The notes under the pieces were generated by a model that worked only from the letters and a program-made list of their open reading frames with translations, had not been told where the DNA came from and searched no databases. From positions 54,650,598-54,714,597 of the forward strand of contig OU342631.1 in the NCBI GenBank assembly GCA_910589415.1: DNA of 64,000 nucleotides, given 5' to 3'. The translations under genes and the position numbers were made by a program. This DNA is from Malachius bipustulatus. Taxonomy: Eukaryota; Arthropoda; Insecta; Coleoptera; Melyridae. Of this stretch, positions 44,684 through 56,500 are shown piece after piece. Within the stretch, counting starts at the first letter, position 1; each line of letters starts with the position of its first letter.

Positions 44684-44934
44684 CCCCGTCCACATTGAAC
44701 AGCGACAGTAGTATAGCGTTGTGCGTTGAGCGATGAGCGATGCAACGTTACAATTCAAACAGATTTAAAAATCATTACATTTCTCTGCACACTGAATCGA
44801 GCGTTGAGCTGTGCCGACAAGCGGTAATGCCACCACCACAGTTAAATTGGATTGAATTTTGACCTTCTTGCATATCTAATTACAGCTTACCGTAGAATGC
44901 TTACAGCTATCGCTGTCCAATATGAACACGGGCT
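44684..44934. mobile_element. Candidate MITE with degraded 30-bp TIRs
   Basis: CCCCGTCCACATTGAACAGC at the left aligns with the inverse of the right end (CGCTGTCCAATATGAACACG), about 70-75 percent over 30 bp. GCGTTGAGC-type motifs recur inside near both ends, as in subterminal transposase-binding repeats. No duplication is clear. Confidence 0.45.
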
Positions 44935-45599
44935 TAGAAGAAATAGAAATAGGACCTTTTTTTCAACGATGGGCTTCTAGTTTTTGCATACTTATCTGTT
45001 ATCAAAAATATTTTTTAGACCTTTTCAGTTACCTCAGAATTTTGAGCGGCATCTGATCGAACTTTTCAGCTTCATTCAAAATCTTCATAGAACATAATCA
45101 AAACATAATTTATTCCTCATGGCTTATAACCAAGAAGCTTCTCCACGGGCTTCCCTTTGTTATAGAGTTTATCCTTACCCACTGAACACTCCACTGGACC
45201 ACTGGCTATCGTCATTATAATTCGCGTCTTCTTTCGAGGCAATTATGATGGCGAAAAGAATCACCCCAATAATTAGTGGGAGGTGATCAAGCACGTTATG
45301 CAAGAAGATTATGTCAGAAATCACATTTGTTTAAAGTAGAGCATATTGGTTACAAAAATGTAAACACATATCGGCCTATGATCTAGATATGGTCAGAGCA
45401 TATGATGTGAAACGAACTGATACCCCAGAACTAGTTGAACCGAAGGATATTTTTAAATATTTTCCGAGTGGCCCCATCTGGATCATCGAATCGTGTTTCT
45501 GAGACTTACTCTTCATCAACGAGAATTTGTTGCTACCCGGAATCGAGATCCCAACTACTGAAAAATTAGTGATCTGATTTGATCTGACCTGACCTGATC
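44935..45599. other. Noncoding stretch
   Basis: Nothing recognised apart from a short TGACC pentamer run near 45,584. Confidence 0.45.
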
Positions 45600-45735
45600 T
45601 GTCCAGAAGGTCAGCGATTCGAGGTGTTTGTCTCTTATGGTTTTATTGATCAAGGCCACATCATCTACACACGTTAATTCTACTCCTCTCTTCGTTTCTA
45701 GGAATAATGGGTTGGAATATGAGGAGTCTCATAAA
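45600..45735 (-). pseudogene. Reverse transcriptase motif C relic
   Basis: The minus strand reads NPLFLETKRGVELTCVDDVALINKT with an xVDD catalytic box (usually YADD) and the flanking DVALI typical of RTE/jockey-type RTs. Only about 45 codons are recognisable. It lies about 80 bp from the host exon, within the large intron. Confidence 0.55.
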
Positions 45736-45813
45736 GTAGTTTTCAAAAGCAACCTATACATGAGCTAGAGGTGCAAGATAAAAAAAAAATAATAAGGCAT
45801 TTCAAGTACATAC

Positions 45814-45870
45814 CTTGTGTTGCCTCGCTTTCTTTTCGATAGTCCAACGGGAGTTTCTCAATCGCATCAT
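45814..45870 (-). CDS. 57-nt internal exon of a minus-strand host gene
   Basis: On the minus strand the acceptor TTATTTTTTCAG precedes the exon, with a CTAAAT branchpoint-like motif 13 nt further up, and the donor AAG|GTATGT follows. The frame compatible with the downstream exon starts after two bases and reads DAIEKLPLDYRKESEATQ without a stop. The exon is phase 1-1, and its last G joins AT of the exon at 12,749 to make an aspartate codon. The intron between them would be about 33 kb. A second frame (MMRLRNSRWTIEKKARQHK) is also open, so one exon alone would be weak evidence; the phase match raises it. The product is not recognised; the charged sequence suits a cytoplasmic tail or linker. 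Confidence 0.5.
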
Positions 45871-48800
45871 CTGAAAAAATAATTTAGTTATCAAGTGGTA
45901 GATATTGATTACGTATTCTAGATTAATATTCTTCTTCCCAATGGAAAGATCATGATATATTTTATGTTCGCCTTTTTCGCACTTTTCAATTTCGGTTTAC
46001 AAACTCGCTGTAGGGTAACACCGATTGGCCTGAAAGAGCAACAGCTGCCTTTATAAATTTGCAAGCTACCTCCTCAAACGTTGGATATATTTACTTTCTC
46101 CAAGTCACTGCGTACGAGTTGAAGATCGTCTTAAGATCTGACGATTCTGTCAGCTTCCTGGTAATAAACAGTAAAACAGTTCACAAATTTAGTACAAGCA
46201 ACACCTATTACCTACATGAGTTTTATGTGGTTTGTGGATTTATTCTCCGTCGTTTAACCGCCGAAATTATTTTTTCGGGAGATGTGTGGAACTGTTTCTA
46301 GTCAGATGATGTGTTGTTGGGACCTTTTATTCTTCAGTTGGTCTCTTAGTGATAAAAGTCAAGTCCACCTGTTCTTTATCGACTTCGTCAAATTAACAAG
46401 TAGAGCTCTACAGGAAAGAACTGTGATGGATTAAGACGTTGAAGTTGTCTTCAAATGTTATAAGTACCTACTTATTTGTCATTTGATAGATGTTTGATGT
46501 TTGAGGGTTGCATCATCGATTTAGTACTTTTATTAGTAGCTAAAATTGCATACTGTGATTCACTTTACTTGCATAATATCTATATGTCTCGGCCTCTCTT
46601 TCTAAGTGTGGTTTCGCTCGCATCGATTAATCAAAAATAATCAATAATATCGTAATATTAATAATAGAGATTGCATTGATACAAAGCGCTGTGGTAACCA
46701 TAATCTTCATGTACGATCTTTTGTTTCCACTTTACAGTAATTGAATAATTACCTTATCTATGATAATTATCCTAATTAGATTCATAATATAATGCTTCAA
46801 GGTGCAATCAGAATAAAATAATTCTATTATAACTTGGTCATTTCCTAAAAGACATAATTTACAATTTCTTGTTCCTTTAGTTACCTTTAAAATCATTCTT
46901 GCTTTGGCTTTATATTAAGATTGAGGCTAGAAACCAAACTTTTTCCAGAGAAGCACTTATTGAAACAATTTTGTTAATTTCGTAAATATTACTTTTCGAT
47001 GATGTTCTCATCGCGTTTTTCCGAGAACATATTTTTATAACTGGCTCTATCACTCTACACGAGCTGAGTGTGGATTTGTGAAGAAGTCCTCAAACAATGA
47101 TTTATTTATAACAGAAGTGTAGTACCTACTCACTGACTGAGCAATTATTCCTTTCGAAAGGCGACCTCACGAATTCAAGTTCTCCATCTCTCAGTGTCTA
47201 AAAATTTCGGCAAATACGACAGCATTATCGATGGATGATATTGCATCAAAAGCAAACAATTTGGAATTTGACAGCTGCTGGGACCAGAAGATCTATTCTA
47301 TTCGTACTGCCGAATTGAACATAAAAACAAGTCAACCTGCATATTATGATCCTGTTCTACTTCCTTACGTTTCCCGTTTCGTTAGGACTCAATAATGTGC
47401 TGACTTTGTTTCAGGTTTTCGCAGAAAAGGTACAAATTTGAAAGTCCGATGGGTATGCTACCTGGGTAAGTACTATCTGGTTGATTTTATTTGAAGATTA
47501 TTTACCGCACCCTCTTAATCATTCGGTCTGTGTTTCAGGATTTTCAGTCGATTATGACCAGGTATCGACTCGTATTCGTGGACGATATGGATAACTAATA
47601 ACATGAAATCGCAATATACATAATAGTGACGAACCGCGACCATAAAGTAGGTATCAACTCCATACCATGGAGCAACCAACCATGGTTACTATTCTATATA
47701 CAATTTTTTCGACATCCGCTATGAAGTCGCTGATCGGAACGATATTGACGAGATAAGCTTGGCACTGGACGGCAACAGAGCCTGGTTTACTCTTGGATGT
47801 CCGATCTAGAGATTTCTAATCTGCAGTGATTGGGTTATATTATTTATAGGAAGGTAATTAGGTTCGAGATGCTATCGCAGCATATTTCCATTAAGGCCCG
47901 GCCCCCACTGGTCATCGTACCGCGATACTCTCATTTGTTATTACTTATTATACCTACTAGTACATAAATTGCTGCCCATAATCGAAACCAACATAGATCT
48001 ACGTACTCACTCGTACAATAAATACACCGATAAAAGAGCGTCAATTTGTAACGTCACGTACAGGTATCAGTTATCAAATAAGTTACCATGATAACGAATA
48101 GATACTAAACATCTCAGGAAGTTTCACCTTAGACATGACGAGCATTTATAAACTCCTAGCTATAGTAATCATACTGACAAGGAATAAGAGATACGAGATA
48201 GAAAGTGGGGGAGTCCAAACCAGCCCCTTCATCCCCAATATAGCCCCGTGCATAACGTATGCGGACCACGACGGGGCTCGGCGGCAGTTCATTTCCTCCA
48301 GGCGAAGCGCTAAGGCCGCAGCCTCCGGCTCTCGATCAGCCCCTTTCACCCCGTCAAATCCTCGCCCGCCTCCACCTCTCGTTTTACCAGGGAAGGAGTC
48401 CAAAAGATGATACATCTAGTCATGGCTGAACTGATAAGTTGAATCGTGTGGAATAACTCTGATTTAAATTTAGGAAATCGTTTGTAGTGACGTGATGTAT
48501 TTTACATGATAACTCTCATCATGCATTGCATATTAACAAACGTTATTTAACTTCAAGCAATTGAATAGACAAACTGTTTAGAACTCTTAATAGCAGCTAT
48601 GGAAGTAACTGAACAGAAACTTATCAAAGGGTGGCGTCTGTTCCTGGAGAGCATTAATAAATCCCATTTAGTTGTCGTTTTATTGAGCACATTGTACCTA
48701 CTTGTACCTACGAAGTAGGCTATATATCAGTCTAGATTCGGGAACAAGTATACAGGATGTAAAAACAAACGCCGCGAATAAAACTTTCCATCTACAATAA

Positions 48801-49069
48801 TAAAAGTAGTAATACCGCGAAGTAATGACAATTGTGTCACCAAGAACTATTTCAACATTTACTGATGGCAGCATGAAGTGAATACATATTTTATAACAAT
48901 CCACTGAAACTTATTTTCAGTGATTTTTCTAAAATATTCCTATACAAGTACCTACGGTTTTATTGTATATTTTTACTATTATTCTCAAATACAAAATCTC
49001 AACTCAAATAAGCAACATAGAGTTTATTAAATTAGAGCAGAATAGCCGCTATACAATACATTCCGAATT
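45871..49069. other. Noncoding stretch with regulatory-like islands
   Basis: No repeat element or recognised gene. A possible plus-strand mini-exon lies at 47,415-47,465 (see findings). GATA-type sites recur at 47,566-47,600, 47,752 and 48,068-48,110. A GC-rich segment at 48,220-48,410 is open on both strands, but the readings look compositional. Confidence 0.4.
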
Positions 49070-49310
49070 TAGGACGGGTTAGGTCCTCCTTCACCTCTAT
49101 AGGTGCAAGTGCCTGATGTTCAGACTGTTGTAACTTGTGAACTAGTAGTCTCAACTCTCTCCGGTTCAGTTTGATCATCTTCGCAAAAATGTTTTTGTCC
49201 AGATCGTGTATATGAAATTCTCTGGCCTGTCTGCGGTACTGACTCGCAATATTTCTTTAAGCCTTTTTGGGTCCATTCCTTAGTAGCCGCGATTAGTGGA
49301 CCTTTGGTAA
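49070..49310 (-). pseudogene. Non-LTR RNase H C-terminal relic
   Basis: The minus strand encodes TKEWTQKGLKKYCESVPQ and, in another frame, LNRRELRLLVHKLQQSEHQ. They align with IKEWTRKGLENHWETAPG and MNRKELRLLVGVLTGHSS of the element at 6.7 kb in the same order and spacing. Frame changes separate them. It is a third, heavily decayed relative of that family in this window. Confidence 0.7.
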
Positions 49311-49413
49311 TTACGAGAACGATAAAGAGCATCGCGACAATTAACGCACTACTGCCCAATATGGGTGGCCCCAGAGAGAGTAGAAGACGATTCTTATCTT
49401 CGGTCGTCACCAC

Positions 49414-50849
49414 GATCCTCCTCTATGGAGCGTAAATATGTAATAAATAATTAGGTAATACTAAACAGTAATAAATAGTAATAAATAAATATTAATAGTA
49501 ATAAATAGGTAAATAAACAACTACTACTGAGCGCAGAAAGGAAGATCTCATTCATAGTATAGTATAGTAGGAACGGCTTTCAGGTCTATCTCCACAGAGG
49601 GCTAACTGGTGGTAACATCGATGTATCCCAGAGTGCTAGTTCTACGAATATCAGGCAGAGGATACACCAAAGCACACCCTGTCCCGATGTAGAAAACGGA
49701 ACTCAGAGAGAAAACAGAAACTAAACTGGGAGGAATTAAATTAGGTGCGGACCAAGAGGCTCATTAGGAGAATACTCGAAAAGAAAAAGGTGGATAAGAG
49801 AGAAGAAGGGAAACTATGGAATGGAAGACCCACAAGAAAGAGTATGTCAACGTAAGAATACAAGAAAGATGTAAGACATCAATAAGTTAATCATCTCATT
49901 TGATGAACTCTTAGAAGTCACACTGTGACTCCGTGAGGCGACGATTATTATAATTTTTATTCCAGAGAGCAGGGAGGAAACATCTCCAGCGCGTCACATA
50001 TGGTAGCGCCTTACGACAGACGGGCACTGGCTTAGTTCGGGTTATACTCTGGCGAAATATTTATCATTTTGTCCTGCATCGACATAAGCACTGATTGATA
50101 AAGCATCTGCGCTCGCCACCGTGCGCAGAGTATTCGTGCTACAAGGGCTTCAGGCTCCGATGCGCCTATATGGATCGCGAGTATCGATATAGTACTTTAT
50201 CAGCTTTTTATAAACAAATTGCAATAAACTGTGTCTTGCCTGACTTATGTTAGGCATGGAGAAAATATCGGGGTGATAAGCATTAATAAGACAGGATGGA
50301 GAATCCGCATGTCGTTATGTTGATATGGCAGCCAGCGAAGCGACAACAATTTGCAACTACTGTCACGACAAATAAAGAATGAAAAATTGACAGGTATTAA
50401 AACTTGGCGGGCGGGCAGTTCGTCTGGGATATCTATCGCCTGTTTTTATGTTTATATGTGCTCTGATATTTTTTCCCTGTCCACTTAAGGAATACCGTGC
50501 CCAGCATATTTCAGCGAACATGGTATAATTATGTTTTAATGCTTTCTCTGTATTTCTTGGTCTCTCCATAGATTTGTTAGAAGACGCATAGGCCGTCACA
50601 AAATTGACTCCAAAAACATAGAAATGTTCATCTTTGTGCGGCTCCTGCATATAGATTAAAGCAGATCGTATGTGTCTAAATTCAACATGACTAAATAACG
50701 TCCAAAGTGGTTGATCTTGATCAGAATGCATTGCGTGAGTTCCATTATGTTTCACTTTGTGCGCCCTGTTGAAATTGTCAGCTCAGGTCACGGTGTGTAG
50801 ACAGATTTCAAGACCAAATCCTGGCTGGTCCATGGTACCATTATTTATT
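49414..50849. other. Unassigned stretch
   Basis: A minus-strand frame at 50,363-50,755 is open for 130 codons but matches no family known to me, and one such length is expected by chance in 64 kb of this composition. Plus-strand sequence at 49,740-49,880 is rich in basic codons (RRILEKKKVDKREEGKLW) like the tail of RTE-type relics, without a decisive motif. Confidence 0.35.
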
Positions 50850-51083
50850 TACAGGGTGTCCGGGAAAATGTGGGAAATCTCTCAGAATCAGAAAGAACAT
50901 TAAAAAAAAGATGACAAGTTTCCTTAATTTGTTTCCTAACGGCCCTCCCTACGGAGATACGGCCTCCTAAGGGACGCCATTGAAAATCAATTTTTCTTGA
51001 ATAAGTTTTGAGAACTTGTCATCTTTTTTTTAATGTTCTATCCAATTCCGAGAGATTTCCCACATTTTCTCGGACACTCTGTA
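50850..51083. mobile_element. Short palindromic MITE, ACAGGGTGTCCGGG ends
   Basis: 234 bp. TACAGGGTGTCCGGGAAAAT at the left is inverted at the right with a few changes (ACACTCTGTA). The arms include GTGGGAAATCTCTC and a shared AAAAAAAGATGACAAGT. The centre is TACGGAGATACGGCC. No coding sequence. Confidence 0.85.
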
Positions 51084-52265
51084 TAATGGTAGGTACGAGG
51101 TATAAGAACACATTTGTAGATTCATTATTACTCGAGGCAACCAATTTCAGTTACTATATCCAAAAAAATAAGCACCTACTAATACAGTCATTGACAACAA
51201 GTCAAATGTAAGTTGCGTCAATCATCAAAGATCACTTGGTATAAGATTTGAAATATTCAACGTAGATCAGTCAGTCAGTATTAGAAAGTTTTCACAAGTC
51301 ATAAATGTTTAAAACTCCATGTGAGTTCTCACGTCGGCTCTTAGAATTATTATTACAATAATAATAATAATAGTGATAGCGATACGAATCTTCCATAAAT
51401 GCAACAGTAAGCAATAATAGACTATACAAGCAAATAAAGGCCAATGCTGAATGGCGAAATAGCGTTGGCAGTATCTTCTGCATAAATGCATTTAATGAAC
51501 CCGAGCACAGATCCACACAGCAGGATTACACACGCAGATAAAAGGGGCGGGGAATCGAGTTGGTACGGCGACGGCGACGGGTGCGGTAGCGGATATCGGG
51601 ACGGGGGGACGGCCGTACTTATCGCCCGACCGGCTGATGTATTCCAGCAGATTTATTAAAATAAATTGAAACCGAGTGGCTGAGATGACGATAAGTGAGC
51701 GTCGGATCGAGGCGGCGGCCAGCGTCTCATTTCCTGCCGCCGTCCGAGCAACAGCCGCCGCCCCCGCTGTTCTCGAACTGTAAATCAACCACATGCACGC
51801 GAATCGGTTGTTGCGACACTCATTCAACCCCTGTCCTTCGGACCTACGGAACAACCTCGAGTCGATTTACCATTTATGAAGTATGAATCAAGATTTTGAT
51901 TAAGTCTCTGATTAAAGGTCTTCGAGAGTTCAATTTTTAATAAAATTCTTGTTTTGACGAGAATGGTTGAAAGGATTTGACGCTTTCGTGCCATGGTCCA
52001 TCGTAACAGATGATCGGAGATAGAGATGTGAGATAATTGAATCACAGCATGTGCTAATTGAAAATTTTCGGTGGGCGGGCGACGGCGGCGATGACCAACA
52101 AAAGTCCGACAGCCACGGGAAAGATGCCGCATAAAATAAGAGTCTCATGATGTAGTGACAAGAAGATTTACGGGCCACTGTAAACACACTTTGTTGGTTA
52201 TAGGAATAAAATATTTTATTCTTTTCTGTTAATTTGGACCTAATTACTTATATAAGTATGTATTG
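51084..52265. other. Noncoding stretch with GC-rich regulatory-like island
   Basis: The segment 51,530-51,860 is GC-rich with GATATCGGGAC, TACTTATCGCCC and GACGATAAGTGAG. Frames of 120 and 102 codons on the minus strand overlap it and read as low-complexity arginine/alanine-rich peptides, so coding is not supported. An (AAT)n run lies near 51,357. Confidence 0.35.
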
Positions 52266-52388
52266 TGGACCAAGAGATATAACGAAAAAATCTAATTGTT
52301 AAACTGTCATATTTTATGACTTCAACAATATTTCAATAATCCAAAAATTGATAAAATGACAGAAGTCGTTTCGTTATATCTCTGGTCC
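52266..52388. mobile_element. Small MITE, 123 bp
   Basis: GGACCAAGAGATATAACGAA at the left and its inverse at the right (one base missing) form terminal repeats of about 20 bp. A second inverted pair, CTGTCATATTTTAT with ATAAAATGACAG, lies inside. No coding sequence. Confidence 0.7.
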
Positions 52389-52530
52389 AACTATAAATAG
52401 GTGTTTTTTTTTCAAAACTTTGTTTCAAATTCAAATTAACGTGTCTTGACAGCGATGGTCATTGACACAGATACATCAGGGCTACATTAATTGGTATATG
52501 GTTCATTTTTTTACAAGTTAGGGTAAGTGT
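52389..52530 (-). other. Probable 3' UTR of the RNase H fragment
   Basis: Sequence downstream of the RNase H stop codon on the minus strand. The element's 3' end may be at about 52,508-52,520, where a short A/T run occurs, but no duplication was confirmed. Confidence 0.3.
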
Positions 52531-53151
52531 CTAAATTTCGTGGTACATCTCGATGTCCTTGAGGTACTTTATCAGGGCTGGTAATTGGTCAGGTACGCTG
52601 AGGAGTTCTTTCAGGTTTTCTTTTAACTGGCAGTTTTGTCGTGCGTCTATGTAATGCACACATTCAACCAGGATATGCTTCACCGAGAGAGGGGCGTCAC
52701 ATTTTGGGCATTCTGGAGGGTTTTCAGAGTCCATTAGATATTTATGAGTTAGTCGAGTGTGACCAATTCGGAGCCTGCGAATGACTGTCGTCTCCCTTCT
52801 AGTGAGAGTCGTTGGTATTCTAAGATGGTCAGTTGAGGGCTGGATCTCATGTAGTTTTGTGCGTGTTTCGTCCCAATGAATCTGCCAGGACTGGCGGGTC
52901 CTTCGAGCTAAGAGGGATTTTAAATCCCTGTAGATCTGAAGTTTTGTTGTGGGTTCCGTTACTTGCGAGGCTTCTTTAGCTACTCGATCGGCCGCCTCGT
53001 TTCCAGGTATGCCTACGTGTGATGGAAGCCATATTAGGGTTATGGTTTTGCCAATTATTGCTAAACGCTGACAAGCGTCGTGGCTGTTGTGTACTAGAGG
53101 ATGTTGCGTGTGGGGGTGCTTGATAGAGAGGATGTGAGATTCACTTTTCAT
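52531..53151 (-). pseudogene. Truncated RNase H end of an I-like retrotransposon
   Basis: An open 206-codon frame starting inside RNase H (SESHILSIKHPHTQHPLV, third-motif region). It runs through WLPSHVGIPGNEAADRVA (final H and D), a helical linker with RLRIGHTRLTHKYLM, and the zinc knuckle CPKCDAPLSVKHILVEC, to a TAG/TGA-type end at 52,531. The frame has no internal stop, so the insertion is fairly young, but RT, endonuclease and the first RNase H motifs are gone through 5' truncation at about 53,150. It belongs to a different family from the 6.7-kb element. Confidence 0.9.
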
Positions 53152-53159
53152 ATTCCAGT

Positions 53160-54539
53160 AATTTTGTGATGGTAACTATAACAAAACAGTTAACTGCAAT
53201 CGCGGGAGAAGCCAGTCTATATAAGTATAATCAGTATAACAAAATCACTAACAGTTAAAAATGAGCAGTCTTTAAATATTTGTACTTCCTCTCTTGTCAT
53301 TTATATTACTATGCTTTACTGATATTTCACATGAGTTTAACAATCATCATTGTCGAGCTATTTAACATTGAATCGTGGAAGCTTCGCCTTTGATTTCGTT
53401 GCCACTCATAAAACCTTCGATTATTTATCAATGTTACAATAAAGTTACAATGTAGGTATCCAGCCTCTCCATGAGATATTGGAATCTTTTATGATTTTCC
53501 TCGTTATTTTCGTTAAATCTAAACCTACGAGACACATTTCATTTATTGGCTTCTGATTCGTCAACCTCTGTGGGTTATTAGAAGATAGGTCAATAGACTA
53601 GATCAGTTAATAACGGCCGGAGTCCTTCCTTAAGGAAGTCAACTATAGGATTGAAAAAAACAGGGGTCGACGAGGATGTCACCAGAGGCCACGATTATAA
53701 TCTTCAGTTGGCAGTAGTTGAAAATTTTTACATGTAAATATGATATGGGGGATGATGAGTCTAGTTGTACGAGAGAGCCAGGATGAGGTTATCTGGGGGG
53801 CTATTCTCAGTTCATGTAAATTAAACAATCACCGGAGATCGTTCCCATTCAAAGTGCAAATTTGACTAATAGAGATGTTTGAACATCTGGATGTCATATT
53901 TTTGGCACACTTGGCCATAGGCGTAGGTAGCGAGTGGAAAGCGCAAACTTCGAAAAAAAAAAATAACAACATGGTTAGAAAACGAGTAAAACTATTTTCC
54001 TATCCAATCCTTTTGAAAATAGGGTTCGTCTAGGTGTAATACCTGACAAACTTTTGTGTATGTTACTGTCGTGACTAACGGTCTACACTAGGGGCAACGA
54101 CGACGGAGAATGTCCTAATGTGGGCCTCCATTCAACCGTATATCACTCTGTGTCGTGGGCATGTCTCGCGCACAGAGTGATATGTGGGATGTGGGTCTTG
54201 ACTTAACCGTCCAGACTGCGTGGATGAGGCACCATTATGAAAACCTTCCCAATCTCAAGAGATGCATGATTGTGGGGTATATACATAATCTCGGGACACC
54301 GGGCGCACCTCGCACCTCTGACAAGGAAAGCCAAAACCTCGATCTCCATGCAACCGAAGAAGCTGTGGAGATCGGTTCTAATCCGACTCCAAAAAACAGC
54401 TCGATTCCTCTGGACCACTAGGAGAAACAAACCTCCCCTGATAAAAAGGAAGACGAATAACCATATTACGAGCCTTCGGGAGAGACTTTCTGACATCGGA
54501 GGACCTGGATACATTAGCAACAGTCAATACAGTCAGCTT
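53160..54539. other. Unassigned stretch
   Basis: Two overlapping frames around 54,155-54,545 (88-105 codons on opposite strands) have no recognised product. A perfect 13-bp inverted repeat (ATATCACTCTGTG at 54,140-54,152 and its inverse at 54,171-54,183) may mark an unidentified element end. The rest is featureless. Confidence 0.35.
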
Positions 54540-54545
54540 CCTTAA

Positions 54546-54900
54546 GGCCGATCGCATACTTATACGACATTTTGTTTTAGACGTGTCGACGACATGTTGC
54601 CCCTTTTACAACATAAGGATTACAATGACGATTCACATCCAAGCAGACACCCTGTGGAAGAGATTTGTCTCCCAGAAATGTTTAAGGACATTTCTGCTCT
54701 CAAGCGACATTTCAACGGCTGCAAAGAAGAGGTCGTATGTAGGTATATACAATACTATTGCGTCTTAATGCGACGATTTGTTGTATTATTGTAAATGAGC
54801 GAAGTAAAAAAAAATATGACATTTTAAATGTCATGATGTGTCTGCAACATGTTCGTCGATATATCGAAAACAAAAATGTCGTATAAGTATGCGATCGGCC
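54546..54900. mobile_element. PIF/Harbinger-like MITE with TAA duplication
   Basis: 355 bp between identical TAA triplets (54,543-54,545 and 54,901-54,903). Terminal repeats of about 50 bp start GGCCGATCGCATACTTATAC and are inverted at the right end, continuing through GACATTTT and CGACGAACATGTTGC with small differences. A 3-bp TWA duplication and GG-starting ends are the signature of PIF/Harbinger. No transposase inside. Confidence 0.88.
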
Positions 54901-54903
54901 TAA

Positions 54904-55342
54904 AGAGGCTGACCTGATGGGGTTAATGTAGCATGACTAGATGATGTGAGTCACAATAGACCTAGAGTCGTAGTGGAGATGTCACAATGGCCCACTCATG
55001 GTGAATCTAATGTAATCTATGTATATTATAGCAATTCTGTGAGCCGTATTTTCTCCTACCATAACTGCCCGTCGTTGTGTCACTAAGGATGTTTGTAGTG
55101 CCCCTTCCCCTCTGTCAAATGTCAAAGATGAAGTTGCAGTTGCTGTCAACTTCAAAATTTTGAGAGGAATGGCGGGAGGGCGTGGGAGACCTCATTTTAA
55201 AGGTATTTCAATTATCTAACAAATTATGTTAACTTATAATTTTGATTTTTTTTCTTTGTTGACGACATTTATAGCCTTCCCCACCCTCTTTAAATTTTGA
55301 ATTGAGGTGTCATAAATTTAAATCTTACATAATTTTTGTGTA
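54904..55342. other. Noncoding stretch
   Basis: No gene or repeat boundary recognised. Confidence 0.45.
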
Positions 55343-55344
55343 TA

Positions 55345-55893
55345 CAGGGTGTCCAGGCATGAGTGTAAAAGCTACACGTGGCGACCTTCCTTGGACTATT
55401 TTGAGTGAAAAATCTTAATACAATAATGCTCTAAACCTCTTCACGGTGCCACACGAGGTCATCAAAGTTAGAAATTCTGGGTCACAAATATGCACATTAT
55501 TGAACTTCTATTTCCTTTTGCAGTTACGGTTAACATTTTCAAAGACTTTTGCAAAGTCTTATTTCATTTAATTTTCGTAACAGGGCAATTATTAACTTTT
55601 TTAACATTTCGTAAAGTGCTTTTTTTATTTTTACATTTGTCAACACTGCCAAATTTCATTAATTAATTTGATTAATTAAATTAATATGACATAACGATTT
55701 CCTTGCGTTCTGCTTAGTAACATGTGGTTACATGATACCTGTGTGATTCAGTGTTGCCAGATGTAAATTTCTTCTAGTGGCTCCTGATGGTCTCTGAAGC
55801 ATGGTAGAGCATTATTGTATTAAGATTTTTTACTCAAAATAGTCCAAGGAAGGTCGCCACGTGTAGCTTTTACACTCATACCTGGACACCCTG
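55345..55893. mobile_element. Palindromic MITE (CAGGGTGTCCAG family), copy 2
   Basis: 549 bp flanked by TA (55,343-55,344 and 55,894-55,895), starting CAGGGTGTCCAGGCATGAGT and ending with its inverse. Arms match copy 1 at 23,327. The loop matches in inverse orientation and contains about 150 bp more, including CTTGCGTTCTGCTTAG, so copy 1 is an internal deletion or this copy gained sequence. Confidence 0.9.
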
Positions 55894-55895
55894 TA

Positions 55896-56109
55896 TAATT
55901 CAAATACGTTTAAAATGAGGTCTCACACGACCCCCCCCCCCCTTTCCCTCAACATTTTGAAGTCGATAGTGACTGCAAAATCTTCTTTGACATTTGACAA
56001 ATTAGTTTTTGTTTTAAAGTTCTATCTTGAGAGAGTAGGTAATGATTCCATGGTCCAGTTGGGATCGGATGATACAGAGAAGAAGCGTGTAGGTGTCGGC
56101 TACCCCATG
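55896..56109. other. Short noncoding stretch
   Basis: Contains a 13-nt C-run at about 55,930. No feature otherwise. Confidence 0.5.
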
Positions 56110-56500
56110 TGACATGAAAAACTCTTATCAGCCTCTTAAATCAGCCTCTTTTGATCTGACCGAAAAAGCGCCGCTCCAGTTCAACTTGCTGTCGAACTTT
56201 ATACTGAGGTCGTGATCAGAAAATTTGATGCTTCTGTCAGGCAGCCGGAGAAGCGGGGACCCTTTCTACCCTTTCTGAAACAAACGCAATGTGTTTTAAA
56301 GACTAAAAGAGAATTTGATACCAGACTTCTTGCACCACCGTTGCATGTCTATAAGAGAACCAGCTGAGAGGTTTTCTGTATTGAGTGCTCCTTTGCAAGT
56401 AAATGAGATCTGCAAAGTCATTTTTAAAACATGTTGGCATGCGTTTTGGTTGCCTGGGGTGCATCGCAAGCCGAACCCACCGGAAATTTTTTCTTCCATT
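56110..56500 (-). pseudogene. RT thumb relic (I/R1/LOA-like)
   Basis: Minus-strand pieces in shifting frames: IDMQRWCKKSGIKFSF, VCFRKGRKGPR, then LPDRSIKFSDHDLS and IKFDSKLNWSGAF. They parallel IIEKWCEEAGLTINP, MVLFTRKREKR, LFGKLLTLSGEAK and MVLDEKLTWK of the 6.7-kb RT in the same order. Heavily mutated; the catalytic motifs are not readable. The longer plus-strand frames here are antisense. Confidence 0.65.

Noticed and set aside
50363..50755. 130-codon minus-strand frame
   Set aside because: No recognisable family; about one frame of this length is expected by chance in 64 kb at this base composition.
51492..52132. 120- and 102-codon minus-strand frames
   Set aside because: Low-complexity readings in a GC-rich island, overlapping each other in different frames.
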